Shown: positions 20,982-32,421 of the stretch, one piece after another
Layout of the letters: each line of letters begins with the position of its first letter
How positions within the stretch are numbered: position 1 is the stretch's first letter
NCBI GenBank assembly: GCA_963277665.1
Contig: OY728120.1
Span: forward strand, 942,573,195 to 942,637,194
Reading direction: 5' to 3'
Source: Viscum album
Lineage: Eukaryota > Streptophyta > Magnoliopsida > Santalales > Viscaceae
Length of the DNA: 64,000 bases
Translations under genes and position numbers: made by a program
The notes under the pieces: generated by a model
The model's database searches: none
Told to the model about the DNA's origin: nothing
Seen by the model: only the letters and a program-made list of their open reading frames with translations

Positions 20982-23900
20982 TATAACACCCCGACCCTAG
21001 TTATCCCGATTCAGTGCATTATTATATAACAATATCATGATACAAGGAATCATGTCCCGAAAGACCGATCAATATATTAGCCTTGGAAGTATAGATACAT
21101 TCATAAGTTTTACATTATATCATGAAATAAAAACATCAAAAAAAAATTTCCCCATTGACCAAACTTATATCCTTATCCTATTCTTGCAGGTCAACCATAT
21201 AATATTTATTCACATCCTGGGGAAAAGAAAACATAGAAAGGGTTGATCTTAGATTCTCAGTAAAGATAACAATATAGGGGAAACTTTCATAAATAAACTT
21301 AAAAATTTAATGGAATTCATAAGACTAAAATAATTCTTTTAAACTTAAACTTAATTATAATATGGAAAATATAAATTAAAATAATTCCATTTACTTATTC
21401 GCATGGATATTCTACTAGTCGAATAATCACATGAAATATCAACAGCCACTTTCATCATGATGGAATGCATAATTCCAAACATCATATACACATAGTCAAA
21501 GCCTTTGTCAAAGAATAAAAATAATATTTTGTCAAGGACATACACCAAGAAACTAGTTTTACTAATTATACCTACTGATGCATCGAGGGGCTATAGTGGG
21601 CTCCACCCGTCAGAAACTAAGTCCAATGCATTCCTCATATAAAAAGGATTAAACATAACATAAACATTCGAATAAAAACTGAATACGAAATGCCAACACT
21701 TTATCAATAAATAATGAATGGTGTAAAAATAACAAATCCATAAAAAAACATATCATAAAACCATCAATACAAAATTGAATATTTGTATCATAATAAATCA
21801 ACTTCAAACAAGCATAAAATCCATCAAAGGATGTTGACATAAAAGAAATCATAACTTTTTTAGAGAAATATTTAATTCTATTTTGAAATCATTTAAAAGA
21901 CATATAATTATAAAAGAAAACCTCTATTTTGGAAATATTCTTATATTCTTGTATAGGATGCTTCGATGATGTTATAATGATATAAAATAGCCACACTTGC
22001 CGTATATGTTAAAAAAGACATTATTACCTTAATTTTTTTTTCGAAAAGGTCATAAAGTACCTTGTGTGGAAAACGACGGAAATATTCTATTCAATCCATT
22101 TTATAAAAATTAAAACTAGGGTATAAATGACTTTTACCCATATTCATGTAAATAGTAAAAATGTTTTGAAATTTATTTTTATAAAACAAGGATGTGTATG
22201 ATAAAGATGTACCAGTAGATACTTACATTAAAACAACCTCGGATAATAAAGAGATTGTGAAATAAACCCTTACGTTGTACTTTTCCTTAGTCGATGGTAT
22301 GTTAACCTCTAGTATAATAGTTAAAACATTTTTATTAAATTATAAAATATTAATATATATTAATATCATATCATATATGATCGTATAATATTTTTTGGTT
22401 AATAATATTTTAGTAGTATCATCATTTTTTGTGTTGACAGATTCGTTTTCTTTCATATGCGTGGTTATATAAGTCATGTTTGTTTTGGATATAAGGTATT
22501 TGATTTATATACAGAATGATATAATGATCATAAACATTATTTTTAATCATAAAATGAAAATTATTCTTGAATGATTACGATGGGGAATGAATCTCTTCGC
22601 GTTCGTGGAGACAGTAATCCGTACGTATGCACAAGCGAGAATATTATTATATTGATGGAGAAATCACATGTAATTGGATGGTATATCATATATAAAAAAT
22701 CATTAACATGTTATATTTATTATTTACATAAGTTATACTCATTATTATACCCATACAAATAATGAAGTGTTTGAATAAAAAACTACACCACGACGTGGAA
22801 ATGGTAAATCATACGTACACACGTAAGGTGTCTTTGTCATTCATATGATGGAAAAAATAATGAATATGGATGTACCATTTTTATAATAACATAAAATTAT
22901 TTAGAACATACTGGAGTTATTATTTTATAATTGAACCCACAATGAAAGAGGAAGTGGAAGAAGAAAAGAACATGAAAGAGGTGATGAAATATTTACCTCT
23001 TCTCCGGGTTCTTCCTTTAGATTTGATCAAAAGGGCTTGTTAGGATGGATTTTTGACCAATTTAAGGCCTCTATGATGAAGGTAGGAATTTTTGGAGGAT
23101 TTTTGGCCTGGTTTAGGCCAATAAAAATGGCTTTGGAGGTGTGAAATCAAGATAAGTAATGTACCCTTTTAAAATACTCATGAGGGTCACTTTAGGAAAA
23201 TCTTGAAATGTTATACTATAAAAAAATATTTTTCAGTTTATAATGACTCCAAAATGTTTTTTTTAGAGGATAAAATTTTAATTGGTCAAAAAACTCTAAA
23301 GAAATAGGTTTTGGACAAGTTTAGGTTTCCATATTAACCTCATCTTTAAGATTTAACTCTAAGATAAATAGTATGACATTTATCATGTCTCTTTGTATTT
23401 TTATATTATATAGTTAATAAACGTACTATAACAAGCCAAGAGAATCCCATGTGGTTAATTGTGAAAATATATAACCTTATATATGTCTTTTGGCCAAACC
23501 ATATATTTTTAGGAATATTATATCAATTAATAATATAGTATTTTTTCTAAAAACTGAATTATATCAATTTTGACACTTTTTAGTATTTTATTTTTTTGAA
23601 AGCCATTAATACATTATCACCTCTAATAAGATATATTTAACCTGCCCTAAAATTTCATAGTGACCTATAAAATTAGTTTAATTTATCATAAGTCACAATT
23701 TACATTTATTTGGATATTTGTAATATCAAATATTTTAATATTTCATTATTAAAGTAATTATTGCATCATCATTGTGTCCTAAATAAATTAAATAATTAAA
23801 GTTCTAAAATTTATAAATAAAAAACCATTATTTAGGAAATATTTTTATCTTTCTAATTAACATTTATATTCTTATTTATATTGTTTGTAATCCTAGATAA

Positions 23901-24712
23901 AAAATGGTTTAGTTATTAAACATTGAATTTAACTCTTTTATCTCTTCTTTAAATAAAATAATAATAAATTTCATAATCTAATACAAGATGAAAAAATGGG
24001 GTTCATATTTTATTCTAAAGGTTTTTTTGGTTTAATTAAACTTATTCAAAATAATTTAGATATGTGTTAGAGGAATTATGATATCATTTTACCCTTAATT
24101 ACCCTATTTACTTTTAATCGTGGTAAATAAAAGTAAAATGTTAATAATCGCCAAAAATTATTTTCATCTTATTGAACCACATTTTACTAAATGATATTAA
24201 TAGTGTATCTTAGATTTCTGAAATTAATCTCACGGAAGAGGTAAAATTTTGTTTTATGCCAATTTCCAAATGCTTCTAAGATGTGTGTAAAATACGGTAA
24301 AATGTTCAATAAAATTTTTATATATCTAAACTTATAATAAAATGAATCCAATGAATTACATTGAACATATATAGGTATTATGTATCTATTTTGACCTAAA
24401 TTAAATTTAAATAAAATAAATAATTAAAAAAGGTTGGTTTTAACCAATAACGTATTGTTTTTCAGAATTCATCAAAAATTGAACATTTTCAGAAATATAC
24501 CAAAAATTTACCCTAAGCTAATTTTGAAATTATGAATTCAAAAATGAAGTCCATTTTGAAAAATAAAATTTAAAAAATTTCAAAATGTGGGTATTATTAT
24601 TCATAATGTCTAGTTTTATTTTTCGTGGTGTGTTAGAATCTCGAAGTTGTGTACAATATAAGCTATTGAATTATTCAAAGGGAAAAGTACAGTGAAAGCT
24701 AGGGGTGTTACA
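20982..24712 (-). repeat. Gypsy-1 5' LTR (right)
   Basis: 3,731 bases, partner of 3,731-7,357. Plus-strand ends TATAACACCCCGACCC (TG changed to TA) and GGGGTGTTACA. Retains the two GGAGACGGTAA-type blocks 190 bases apart (22,607 and 22,797); the second has decayed to GGAAATGGTAAATCATACG. Confidence 0.9.
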
Positions 24713-25547
24713 CTATAGGGTAGAAACATTATCATAAGACAATATTCCAAACCATGGATTAATGGTTTGAACCATAAATATGTGAATTCTATTGTGTTTA
24801 AGAGTTTAATAAAGATAAATTCAAATAGGGGGTGTTAGCAATAACTAGTCATAGATAGTGAAGGGAAAGACCTTGGGTGAAAATATGAACAAAAATGGAA
24901 CTCATCCAAATTTTCTTGATAGAGGAGTGTAGATCACATGTCAACACTAGTTGAAAGATAGTGGTTTGTATCTATGAGAGAGAAGTACTATGTAAGAATC
25001 ATATAGGCTATTTCTATAGATCTTGGTTAGTAACACTGGTGCTATTCAATATGTGGTAGAACATTCTGGTTAATAAATAAGTATTTTTATAAGCTCAAAT
25101 TTTGATTCTGGGACATGGAATAGAGGATGACTACATATATCCATGGAATACATCATGGAATATGATTGGGGCTCTCCGTGATCATCTAGGTGATAGTGTT
25201 ATGGAGGAAAATTACCCATAAAAAAGAATAAGAAGTACTTTTTTGGCACTAACAATCAAGAGACCCCTATATTTGGGAGAAGGCATTGATCCCTAAAAGA
25301 TGAGTGCACAAGTCCTTATTGTGTCTGTGCAAATATGGTTGTGACATGAAAATGATTTCCACACTACAATGGTTATCTAGATGGATTTTTTGGGAGCTTA
25401 AACCTTTGAAGGGTTAATTTCATACTATCTATTCATATGTTACTGGTTTTGGTCAAATGATTGTCCATGTTTTAGGTCTATAATGTCATCATATATAATG
25501 GTTAGGGATCATGGATGATTTTGATAATCATGTTCTGATAATGGGGG
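24713..25547. other. Sequence between Gypsy-1 and Gypsy-2, no gene recognised
   Basis: Less AT-rich than the flanks but without a reading frame I can assign. It begins with the imperfect Gypsy-1 target duplication CTATA. It should be the pre-insertion neighbour of 3,730, so it may hold the rest of the Copia-1 3' LTR plus older DNA; the LTR end could not be fixed. Confidence 0.5.
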
Positions 25548-25552
25548 TATTA
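25548..25552. repeat. Gypsy-2 target site duplication, left copy
   Basis: TATTA, identical to TATTA at 35,763-35,767 just outside the other LTR. The LTR start chosen here (25,553) is supported by alignment of TTTCATGAACC with TGTCACGACC in the partner LTR. Confidence 0.65.
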
Positions 25553-28500
25553 TTTCATGAACCATACCCTTGGGACCATGTAGTGACTAATCAATGTCGG
25601 CCTCTGATATGCCAGGGGCTGGAGACTAGAGCCAAATCAACATATCACACAAATGGGAGGAATATTTCTATGAACCTCTACACATGCACCCAACTCATAG
25701 ACACATGGATGGAGTATGAAAACACTTCAAAAATAAAAGGCATGCAAACCACTACAACACAACATTATGGTAATATAGAAGGTAAAGTTGTATAGTACCA
25801 CCAGGATGGAATGGAAGTCCATTAAATTGATGACAACTGCAAAGTCTGATCTGTAAACATGGGTAATAAAGGTACTATATGAAGTTACTAGAAACTCATT
25901 GGATCCTTTGATCTCAATATGAACCATCCAGTCCTGGCCCCAGTCCTGCTCTACATAGAACTCTACCAAATTGTTGGTCAAGAGCAAAAGACATGACACT
26001 TTTAGGGAAATCCTATGGAGAGGTGAGTAAAACAATACACAATAGTGGACCCTGAAACACAAGCTAATATAACACTATGGTGACACCACAAAGAAGGTAT
26101 TTTCATCTCAAAAAAGGTATATATCAACAAACACATATAACAAAAACATCTATGTATACAAGTAAATGATTCCAAGATGCAACGTCTCATCCACTACCAA
26201 CAATATTGTTCCGCTTGCATCAAACTCTATTCCATGAGATCCCACTCTTGGAGCTATCTGATAGTGACAACGTAGAATTAGTCTATAAAAAATACCTATG
26301 ATATCATCTGGTCTCAATGTGTCATTAAGTTTCTCAGATACTTCTGTTATCACTGAGATGACTAGTCTCACTTAGACATGGAGTCTCAATATTACAGCCA
26401 AATCCTTTGTCACAAGATTCTACTGAAGGCCCGCTCATTTCGGGGGAACTCACCCCTTGAGTTATGAAGTCATCAGAGACCCCTACTAGAGGTATCACTT
26501 CTTTGGGCCCCTCCCAAAGGGAACACATTGAGAACTATCTTATGAACATAGGCCAAAATACATGAAATACAAACAAGAAATTCCATATAATTCCACAAAC
26601 CCAATCTATATTACCCTACATTATAGGGGATTTATAGAGAATACCAGGAATCATATGACGTGGTTCATAAAATAGGGGATTTTGAATACTACTAAGAAAC
26701 CAATGATACAGCTCACTACTTGGAACATTGACATCATCCACTCAGAGGTCACACCAATACCCAACAAACACAATCCAGGGTGATAGAGTATTACTCTTAT
26801 AACAAGGAGGATATACAACTCTTAATGGGACTCGTCTATTGAGGGGATGTCCACACAATTTTATACTGAAACCTCAAGGGAAAACCATGGAGAAACTCCC
26901 CACCTATTCTGGACCTAAATAACATCCCAACAAGAAATATGAAAAGGAATTACACATCATGAGGGTCCCAATGCCAAAAAACAGATCGTTAATCAGACAT
27001 ACAGTTTGAATGATATGAGATTTTTAGTGAACAGGAGTCAGTTGTCTCTGAGTCTTGTATGGTCTGGTCGGGCTAACCAGGGTCCGACCTGTTGTTTTAG
27101 GTCAACCCTTCAAACTGCGTAGGCCCGAACTAGGCCCAAGGCACTAGGCACGAAATAGGGTCAACCCGCATGACCAACCTTCCCCACTGGAGTGAGCCGA
27201 TCATCTATGCAAGATACACGATGGGAATCATGGGTCGCCACCATAGTCCTACAGGACTACAGCATCTAGCCTCTTGTGCCACACCACCATCAGTCTTTAC
27301 CTTCTACCACTGATCACTAACCGCAACCCTTGTTGTAGGCCTCCTTCCCTACCACCATGCACCACCTCCTGCATGAAGCCACCACTACGTGCTACCGCTG
27401 ATCATCGGTGGTGCTTTTCAAGGGACATTAGACACATTCTGGTGGTCCATTATTCAATATGGAACATGTTCTTGGAGTCTTTGGGTCACGTTCTTCATCA
27501 CCAACTATGGATTCATTATTTTAGTCCATCGAATTGCAATTTTTTTCAAGTGGAGATATCTCCTACACCAACTCAATTTGTTTTACACTGTCATTTCACA
27601 CCTCCGTCGTTCAACTTCCATTTGAGATCCAAGATGTTGGACTATTATGCCACGAAATAGTTTCACAATGATTGATCATTTTTCAACTGATGAGGAACAT
27701 GAATAACGCCGGGGAGGAATGTATATTAAGCAACGTGAGGATCAAACTTCAGTCAGTTTTTTTTCTATCCTTGATTTGATATGTTAGATAGATCAAGAAA
27801 ATGATGAACAACCCTGAAATAATTCAAATAATCATTAATCCCAAATAATCCCTAAAACGTAAAACACTTCTAAAAACAATACACATGATCTCTGAATTGA
27901 TCCCTTCATTAATCAAGCAACATTCGTTGTGGAAATTCAAATACATGTAAATGGTGGAAATTAAACAACAACCCCTACCTCGAGTTGGATCTCTTGAATA
28001 CATATATTGATGTCAGGTCTCCACGTAAATCCTTGTTTCACTAGGGATTATCGATATGTCACTGCTTGATGGAATACAGACCTCTGATCCTTCTTCACTG
28101 GAAAGAGATCATCCTCCTCCTTTCATTTGGGAAACTCTAGGTTTCTAAAGAAATCCCCAGAATTATGAATTTAATACAAGATCATACCCCCAAATAATAG
28201 TGGAAACTCTTTAATGTGTTTATGCATATCAGCATTACTATTTCCCTTTGAAACAGTTTCACCATGATGCTTCATTTATCAATGGAGAACATGTTTTCCA
28301 ATCGTTGCGTCATTGTGTGGTAATGTTGAAAGACGTAAAAAGAAAATGAGGTATACTTATTGAATTTTATTTTAATCAACATTAAATTGGACAAAATTTA
28401 TCTTTTACCCACAACCTGCGTCGATCATGGTTATTCTCCACCTAAAGAAATCACATCCCCATGAGGTCAATGGTAGTCTCAAATTTTCAATCCAAGTTAT

Positions 28501-29039
28501 CATTTAGGAGCTATAAGGATTTGAAAAATAAAATATTTTTTATTTAATTAATTTTTCTATGATCACATCCCAAATAAAAATTTCCACTATATGTCTGCAC
28601 TGGCCCTTGTAAGGATGTGACTGTGGAAAAAACGCCCTCACACACTCAACGGTGGTCTCAAATTTTCAATCCAAGACACCATTCATGAGTAATTAGGACT
28701 TCAAGAAAAAAGACAATTTTATTTAGTTATTTTATTAATTGTTATTCCGTTTTAGGGTTTCTCACTAGTGACTCACACTGACTAAAAAAATTACATGTCT
28801 AGGGTAAACCCATTACTCTAAACACAATTTTTTTCTTCGATTTCTGATCCGGGCACATATTTAATATTTATTCGACTTTTTCATGAATCATGCTCAAATG
28901 TGTTATTAAAAACATAACATTCTTCAATGAATCATTACATGAAATATTAGACAAGTAATAAAACACGATCTCCAGACATGGTCTCATAATATTCCGATGA
29001 ATTTTATAATATTGAAACTGGAAAATTGAAGATAATATA
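25553..29039 (-). repeat. Gypsy-2 3' LTR (left)
   Basis: Aligns with 32,422-35,762 throughout, for example the CCAAGATGCAA..TCTTCCACTACTA block at about 26,170 versus 33,030, and the final AACTGGAAAAT block versus AACTAGGAAAAT. Its internal edge is set by the polypurine tract. The GC-richer part near 27,060-27,330 is alignable with 33,880-34,150. Open frames inside (27,274-27,660 for example) are in the LTR and not conserved in the partner, so they are not taken as genes. Confidence 0.85.
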
Positions 29040-29053
29040 TTCTCCCTACCTTA
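29040..29053 (-). other. Gypsy-2 polypurine tract
   Basis: Reads TAAGGTAGGGAGAA on the minus strand, touching the internal edge of the left LTR; one pyrimidine interrupts it, in keeping with age. Confidence 0.7.
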
Positions 29054-29059
29054 AGGATT

Positions 29060-29340
29060 CACTTACTTGAAAAGCCTACCATGGTTTTCTCGAATAAAAG
29101 TTGAGAGTATTGTGCATGAATTTGAGCCTCCCACTCCAATGTGATCCTCTTAAGATGCTCATGCTGCCTCCTGACACACGCCAATGGAAAATGACATCCA
29201 TTAAGGGTTTTTTATCTTCATTGTTAATTAAACCAAAAACAGCACAACGTCGATGTCCAGCTCACACTAGATAATGACGTGCAGAGGTTTTATGTATTAA
29301 TCTCCCCACCCGAGACATGTGGAAGATGTTGTATACCTAG
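29060..29340 (-). pseudogene. Gypsy-2 integrase C-terminus and chromodomain remnant
   Basis: Minus strand. Near 29,290-29,335 VYNIFHMSRVG matches the 'VHxVFHVSLLR' block that ends gypsy integrase, and near 29,075-29,150 EHLKRITLEWEAQIHAQYSQ then LL matches the chromodomain tail ('ATWExExxMRxxYPxLF'). The pieces between are out of frame. The chromodomain supports the chromovirus assignment. Confidence 0.75.
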
Positions 29341-29699
29341 TCCCACTATGGCGTAGAGATAAGAAGTTGTCTACCTTGATTACTCTACACATCACTTGAA
29401 ATAAGGACTATTAACCTTAGTGATATGTTGTCTCCCTTAGAAAATATTTTTAGCCCCTAGTTGAGGTGATACCCAAAGGAAGACACAGTCTCCATTCTCA
29501 AACTACAACAGTCTTCGTTGTCTTCCACTGCAAAACATTTATGACAATATGCATACTTCAATCACTACTAGATACTTTCATAACCTCTTCAAACTCCTTC
29601 ATAAATCAATTCCACACCTAGTATGTATGGAGAGCTTCATGATCTGAAACAGTCATCAATGCAACACCATGTAGTCAAAATATCTCATGCATGTAGAGG

Positions 29700-29914
29700 C
29701 ATCCTAATACCTCTACTAAGCACTATTATTGGGTAGTTAAGAAGTGCGGCGACTCAATGAGTTTTTCCATGATCACCCTATTGGTATCTTGTATCTGGGA
29801 AAAATGTGGTAAACTTATCATGAAGTCCTCCATCATCCCTTCCCACATTCTTCCAGGTACTCCAAGAAATAGAACAAACAACCCACAAAACTGATGCAAA
29901 CAAGCATTAAGCAT
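29700..29914 (-). pseudogene. Gypsy-2 integrase core fragment
   Basis: Minus-strand open stretch of 62 codons. GMMEDFMISLPHFSQIQDTN then RVIMEKLIESPHFLT matches the gypsy integrase block around the first catalytic Asp ('SMDFIxGLPxxxxxxDxIWVIVDRLTKSAHFL'), keeping that Asp. The second Asp and the Glu region (expected at about 29,400-29,700) could not be read. Confidence 0.78.
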
Positions 29915-30599
29915 TTTATCTCAATAGGTAAGCCTAGAATCAACCCATTCCATCATCCCCAGTGTCATCCTAGAAACCCAAATGGATTCCATGATCCATC
30001 TCTCAACATTAATCACCCAATACTACAACTGATCATCCTCTGAAAAGAAAAATTTGCTTCCAACATTTCAAATATCTATCAGAGGTATTTCCTATGGAAA
30101 ACTGAGCACCTAAAGACTTGCAGTCGGACTCACCATGTTGTGCCTCCATGAATCTTTTAATGGAGAATCTGTAACTACCCAAGACTAGAGATAAAATGAT
30201 CTATCTCCATCTATGTAGGATAACTTTAATAAGGCCAACCACTCCAATGACTTGTTCAGTAATTGCAAACTGGATTCGAGCTGAGATCATCTGATTCCAC
30301 TTTCTTCTTACAAGAAGTATAGAATAACTCCATGTCATAGCCATATAGGAACTATAGGAATCTCCTTAATATCATGTCCATATCCTTATAAGAGAAGAAA
30401 TATATGAGAATATTGTTCTTCTAGGGGACGGTGTATCACTCTCTCATCAGTTAGTATCACCACATCTTCAGCGTGAATTCCACCATTTCAAACTCATGAT
30501 TATGAGTCACATAGTTCTTCTCGTTAAACCCTCTCTTAAAACACACCGTTTTCAATGATAATCTCTCCTCCATGGGGATGATACCTAGAAATAGAAGAC

Positions 30600-31100
30600 C
30601 TCTCAAATCCAAGAAAAAGGATTAAAGAGCAATTTGTGTAGCTACTGTTATCGAATTTGGTTTCGGACCTTCCTCATGTGTCGTGTGTACCCCTCCTCGA
30701 ACATTGAGTAGACTAATATTTCATCAATGAATATCACCTAGGGCTATCCAGGGTGAAAAAATGTGTATCACTAATCCATTCCTCTACAACTACTCCATCC
30801 TCAACCCTATATCATGGAGATCTTCTAGATCCATACAATAAATTGAAAAAATATTAGGCCACCTCGGGGGGTAGACTAACAAAGAAGTCTAATTATCGAT
30901 GGAGAGGTAAACTTGAAACAACTTCACGGTATATTTCTTTTAAACTGTCTCCACTATGAAACATGAGGACTCCTAACATCCACTAAACTGAGGGTCAGAC
31001 TATCCTACTAGATAGAAATCGGCTACACCATCCTCTGCCTGATTCCATTAAGAACTTCAAGGATTTCCCCCATTCCGGGAGTTGGTAAATATAGTTCTAT
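30600..31100 (-). pseudogene. Gypsy-2 reverse transcriptase remnant
   Basis: Minus strand. The clearest part, near 30,650-30,740, reads IFIDEILVYSMFEEGYTRHM then RKVRNQIR, matching 'VFIDDILVYSxxxEEHxxHLRxVLxxLR'; the second catalytic Asp is now Glu. Upstream sequence to about 31,100 is in the right place for the fingers but is scrambled by indels. RNase H should lie at about 30,000-30,600; nothing clear is seen. Confidence 0.78.
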
Positions 31101-32406
31101 CACCATTGATTTACCACATCATGTACCTTAAACAATAAATATATGTATGAACTAAAGATTTACTCTATATCGAGAATAATATCTTAAGGTCTCGAAGCCA
31201 GTAAAAAGAGACCCCCACAAAAACTGTCACCTAAATGAGAGAGGTCACACCTTCGGCACCAATTTGCAGTCATAGGGCCTCCTCTAGTATGAGTATCTAA
31301 CATAAGGATCAAGTTAATGGTTTAGTAGGAATCGCTAGGTATCAAACAAGAAAATTGGTAGGAAAGTAAATCACTAGTACAAGGGTATATCAATACTGTA
31401 GCTAATGCAGAAACACACAGATCATACCTTGAATAATACTTGGAGTCCTGGGGTCATATTTCTCGACAACCTGCAACTATCTCGTACCCTATCCTTCAAC
31501 TCCTAGAGTCTGGCTTGGACCACCTGTTGGTGATGGAAATAACATATTAAAATGTTGTCCACCACCTATCACTTCCCAAACATTACATCTACATCTTCCG
31601 CCGGACAGATATATCTTCTCTTGATGTTTCCTTTTATTTTGTGGTTAATCAACCACCTCTCTAACTACAACCTAAATGGTGGGAAAATCTCATGCGACAC
31701 ACCCTCTTTTACGATAGGTGCATAAAATAATTTTCTTCTAGGAACTAGCCCATCCCTAGAACAACTAACTGAACCTCTCGTTATAGATTACATTCCACAC
31801 ATACTATCAGTAGGTCTTGATGAACCTGCATCATGGGAGATCGATTCCTCATAAGCCTATGATACATGATAAAACCTCACGCTTCATTTTCTAGAGCCAA
31901 AATATCCATCCAATACTCAATCTAGAATGATGCATCCACCTTAACCAGTAGACGTGGGTCTGCTAACTGATCATCAGAAGTAACTGTAACTTGCTGACCA
32001 TCCTAAAGAAAAACTACGCATTGACTAAAACCCATTAGGGATGCCTTGAAATGCATCAATTCAAACAACTAATCCCACTATTGGAAACAAAATATCTGTC
32101 ATCTTGAACAAATCATGAGTAAAACAAGATATATCACGGTTAAAATAGTATACATGGTGAGAAAATTCAAGAAAGACATCTAAAACACAAACCATTCATA
32201 TATGATGGATTTACCATTAGTTCCTTGCAACCAATGTTTTCATGAATCGAGTTGGAAAAAAGGTGCCCAGAGTCCTGGTGTGTGGATACAACGGTTTTTG
32301 CACCAAAAATGGAGTCTTTAGCATGGAAGATGAAATAAAAACACATAACAATGTTTTCCCAAACTAATCTCACAGACTCATGTTCCCAATGTGGAATCGA
32401 GCCTCT
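31100..32406 (-). other. Probable Gypsy-2 gag/protease region, unreadable
   Basis: By position between primer binding site and reverse transcriptase this should be gag and protease on the minus strand. I could not find a zinc knuckle or a DSG box with confidence. Short open stretches here (32,167-32,373, for example) show no recognised domain. Confidence 0.4.
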
Positions 32407-32418
32407 CCTCTGATACCA
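32407..32418 (-). other. Gypsy-2 primer binding site
   Basis: TGGTATCAGAGG on the minus strand, three bases inside the right LTR (TGTCACGACC). It matches the initiator tRNA-Met site TGGTATCAGAGC at 11 of 12 bases, strikingly well kept for such an old element. Confidence 0.9.
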
Positions 32419-32421
32419 CTA

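Larger units (their letters stand above)
3731..24712 (-). mobile_element. Gypsy-1, Tekay/Del-like chromovirus LTR retrotransposon
   Basis: Minus-strand Ty3/gypsy element. Order along the minus strand: 5' LTR (right), primer binding site, gag, protease, reverse transcriptase/RNase H, integrase, chromodomain, polypurine tract, 3' LTR (left). Integrase before LTR with a C-terminal chromodomain defines a chromovirus; LTRs of 3.6-3.7 kb and TGTAACACCCC-type ends point to the Tekay/Del group (inference from family knowledge). The element is interrupted by Copia-2 within integrase; without it the internal region is about 5.0 kb. Flanks CCATA (3,726-3,730) and CTATA (24,713-24,717) are an imperfect 5-bp target duplication. 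All coding parts carry stops and frameshifts, so it is not autonomous. Confidence 0.9.

Noticed and set aside
25080..25280. Possible DNA-transposon transposase similarity in the frame near 25,140-25,270
   Set aside because: Resemblance was limited to a few residues (WNMIGALRDHLGD) with a stop shortly after; not enough to support a family.
27274..27660. 128-codon plus-strand open frame, rich in Pro, Cys and His
   Set aside because: Lies within the Gypsy-2 LTR on the antisense strand, not kept in the partner LTR (34,000-34,400), and no domain is recognisable; an effect of locally higher GC.
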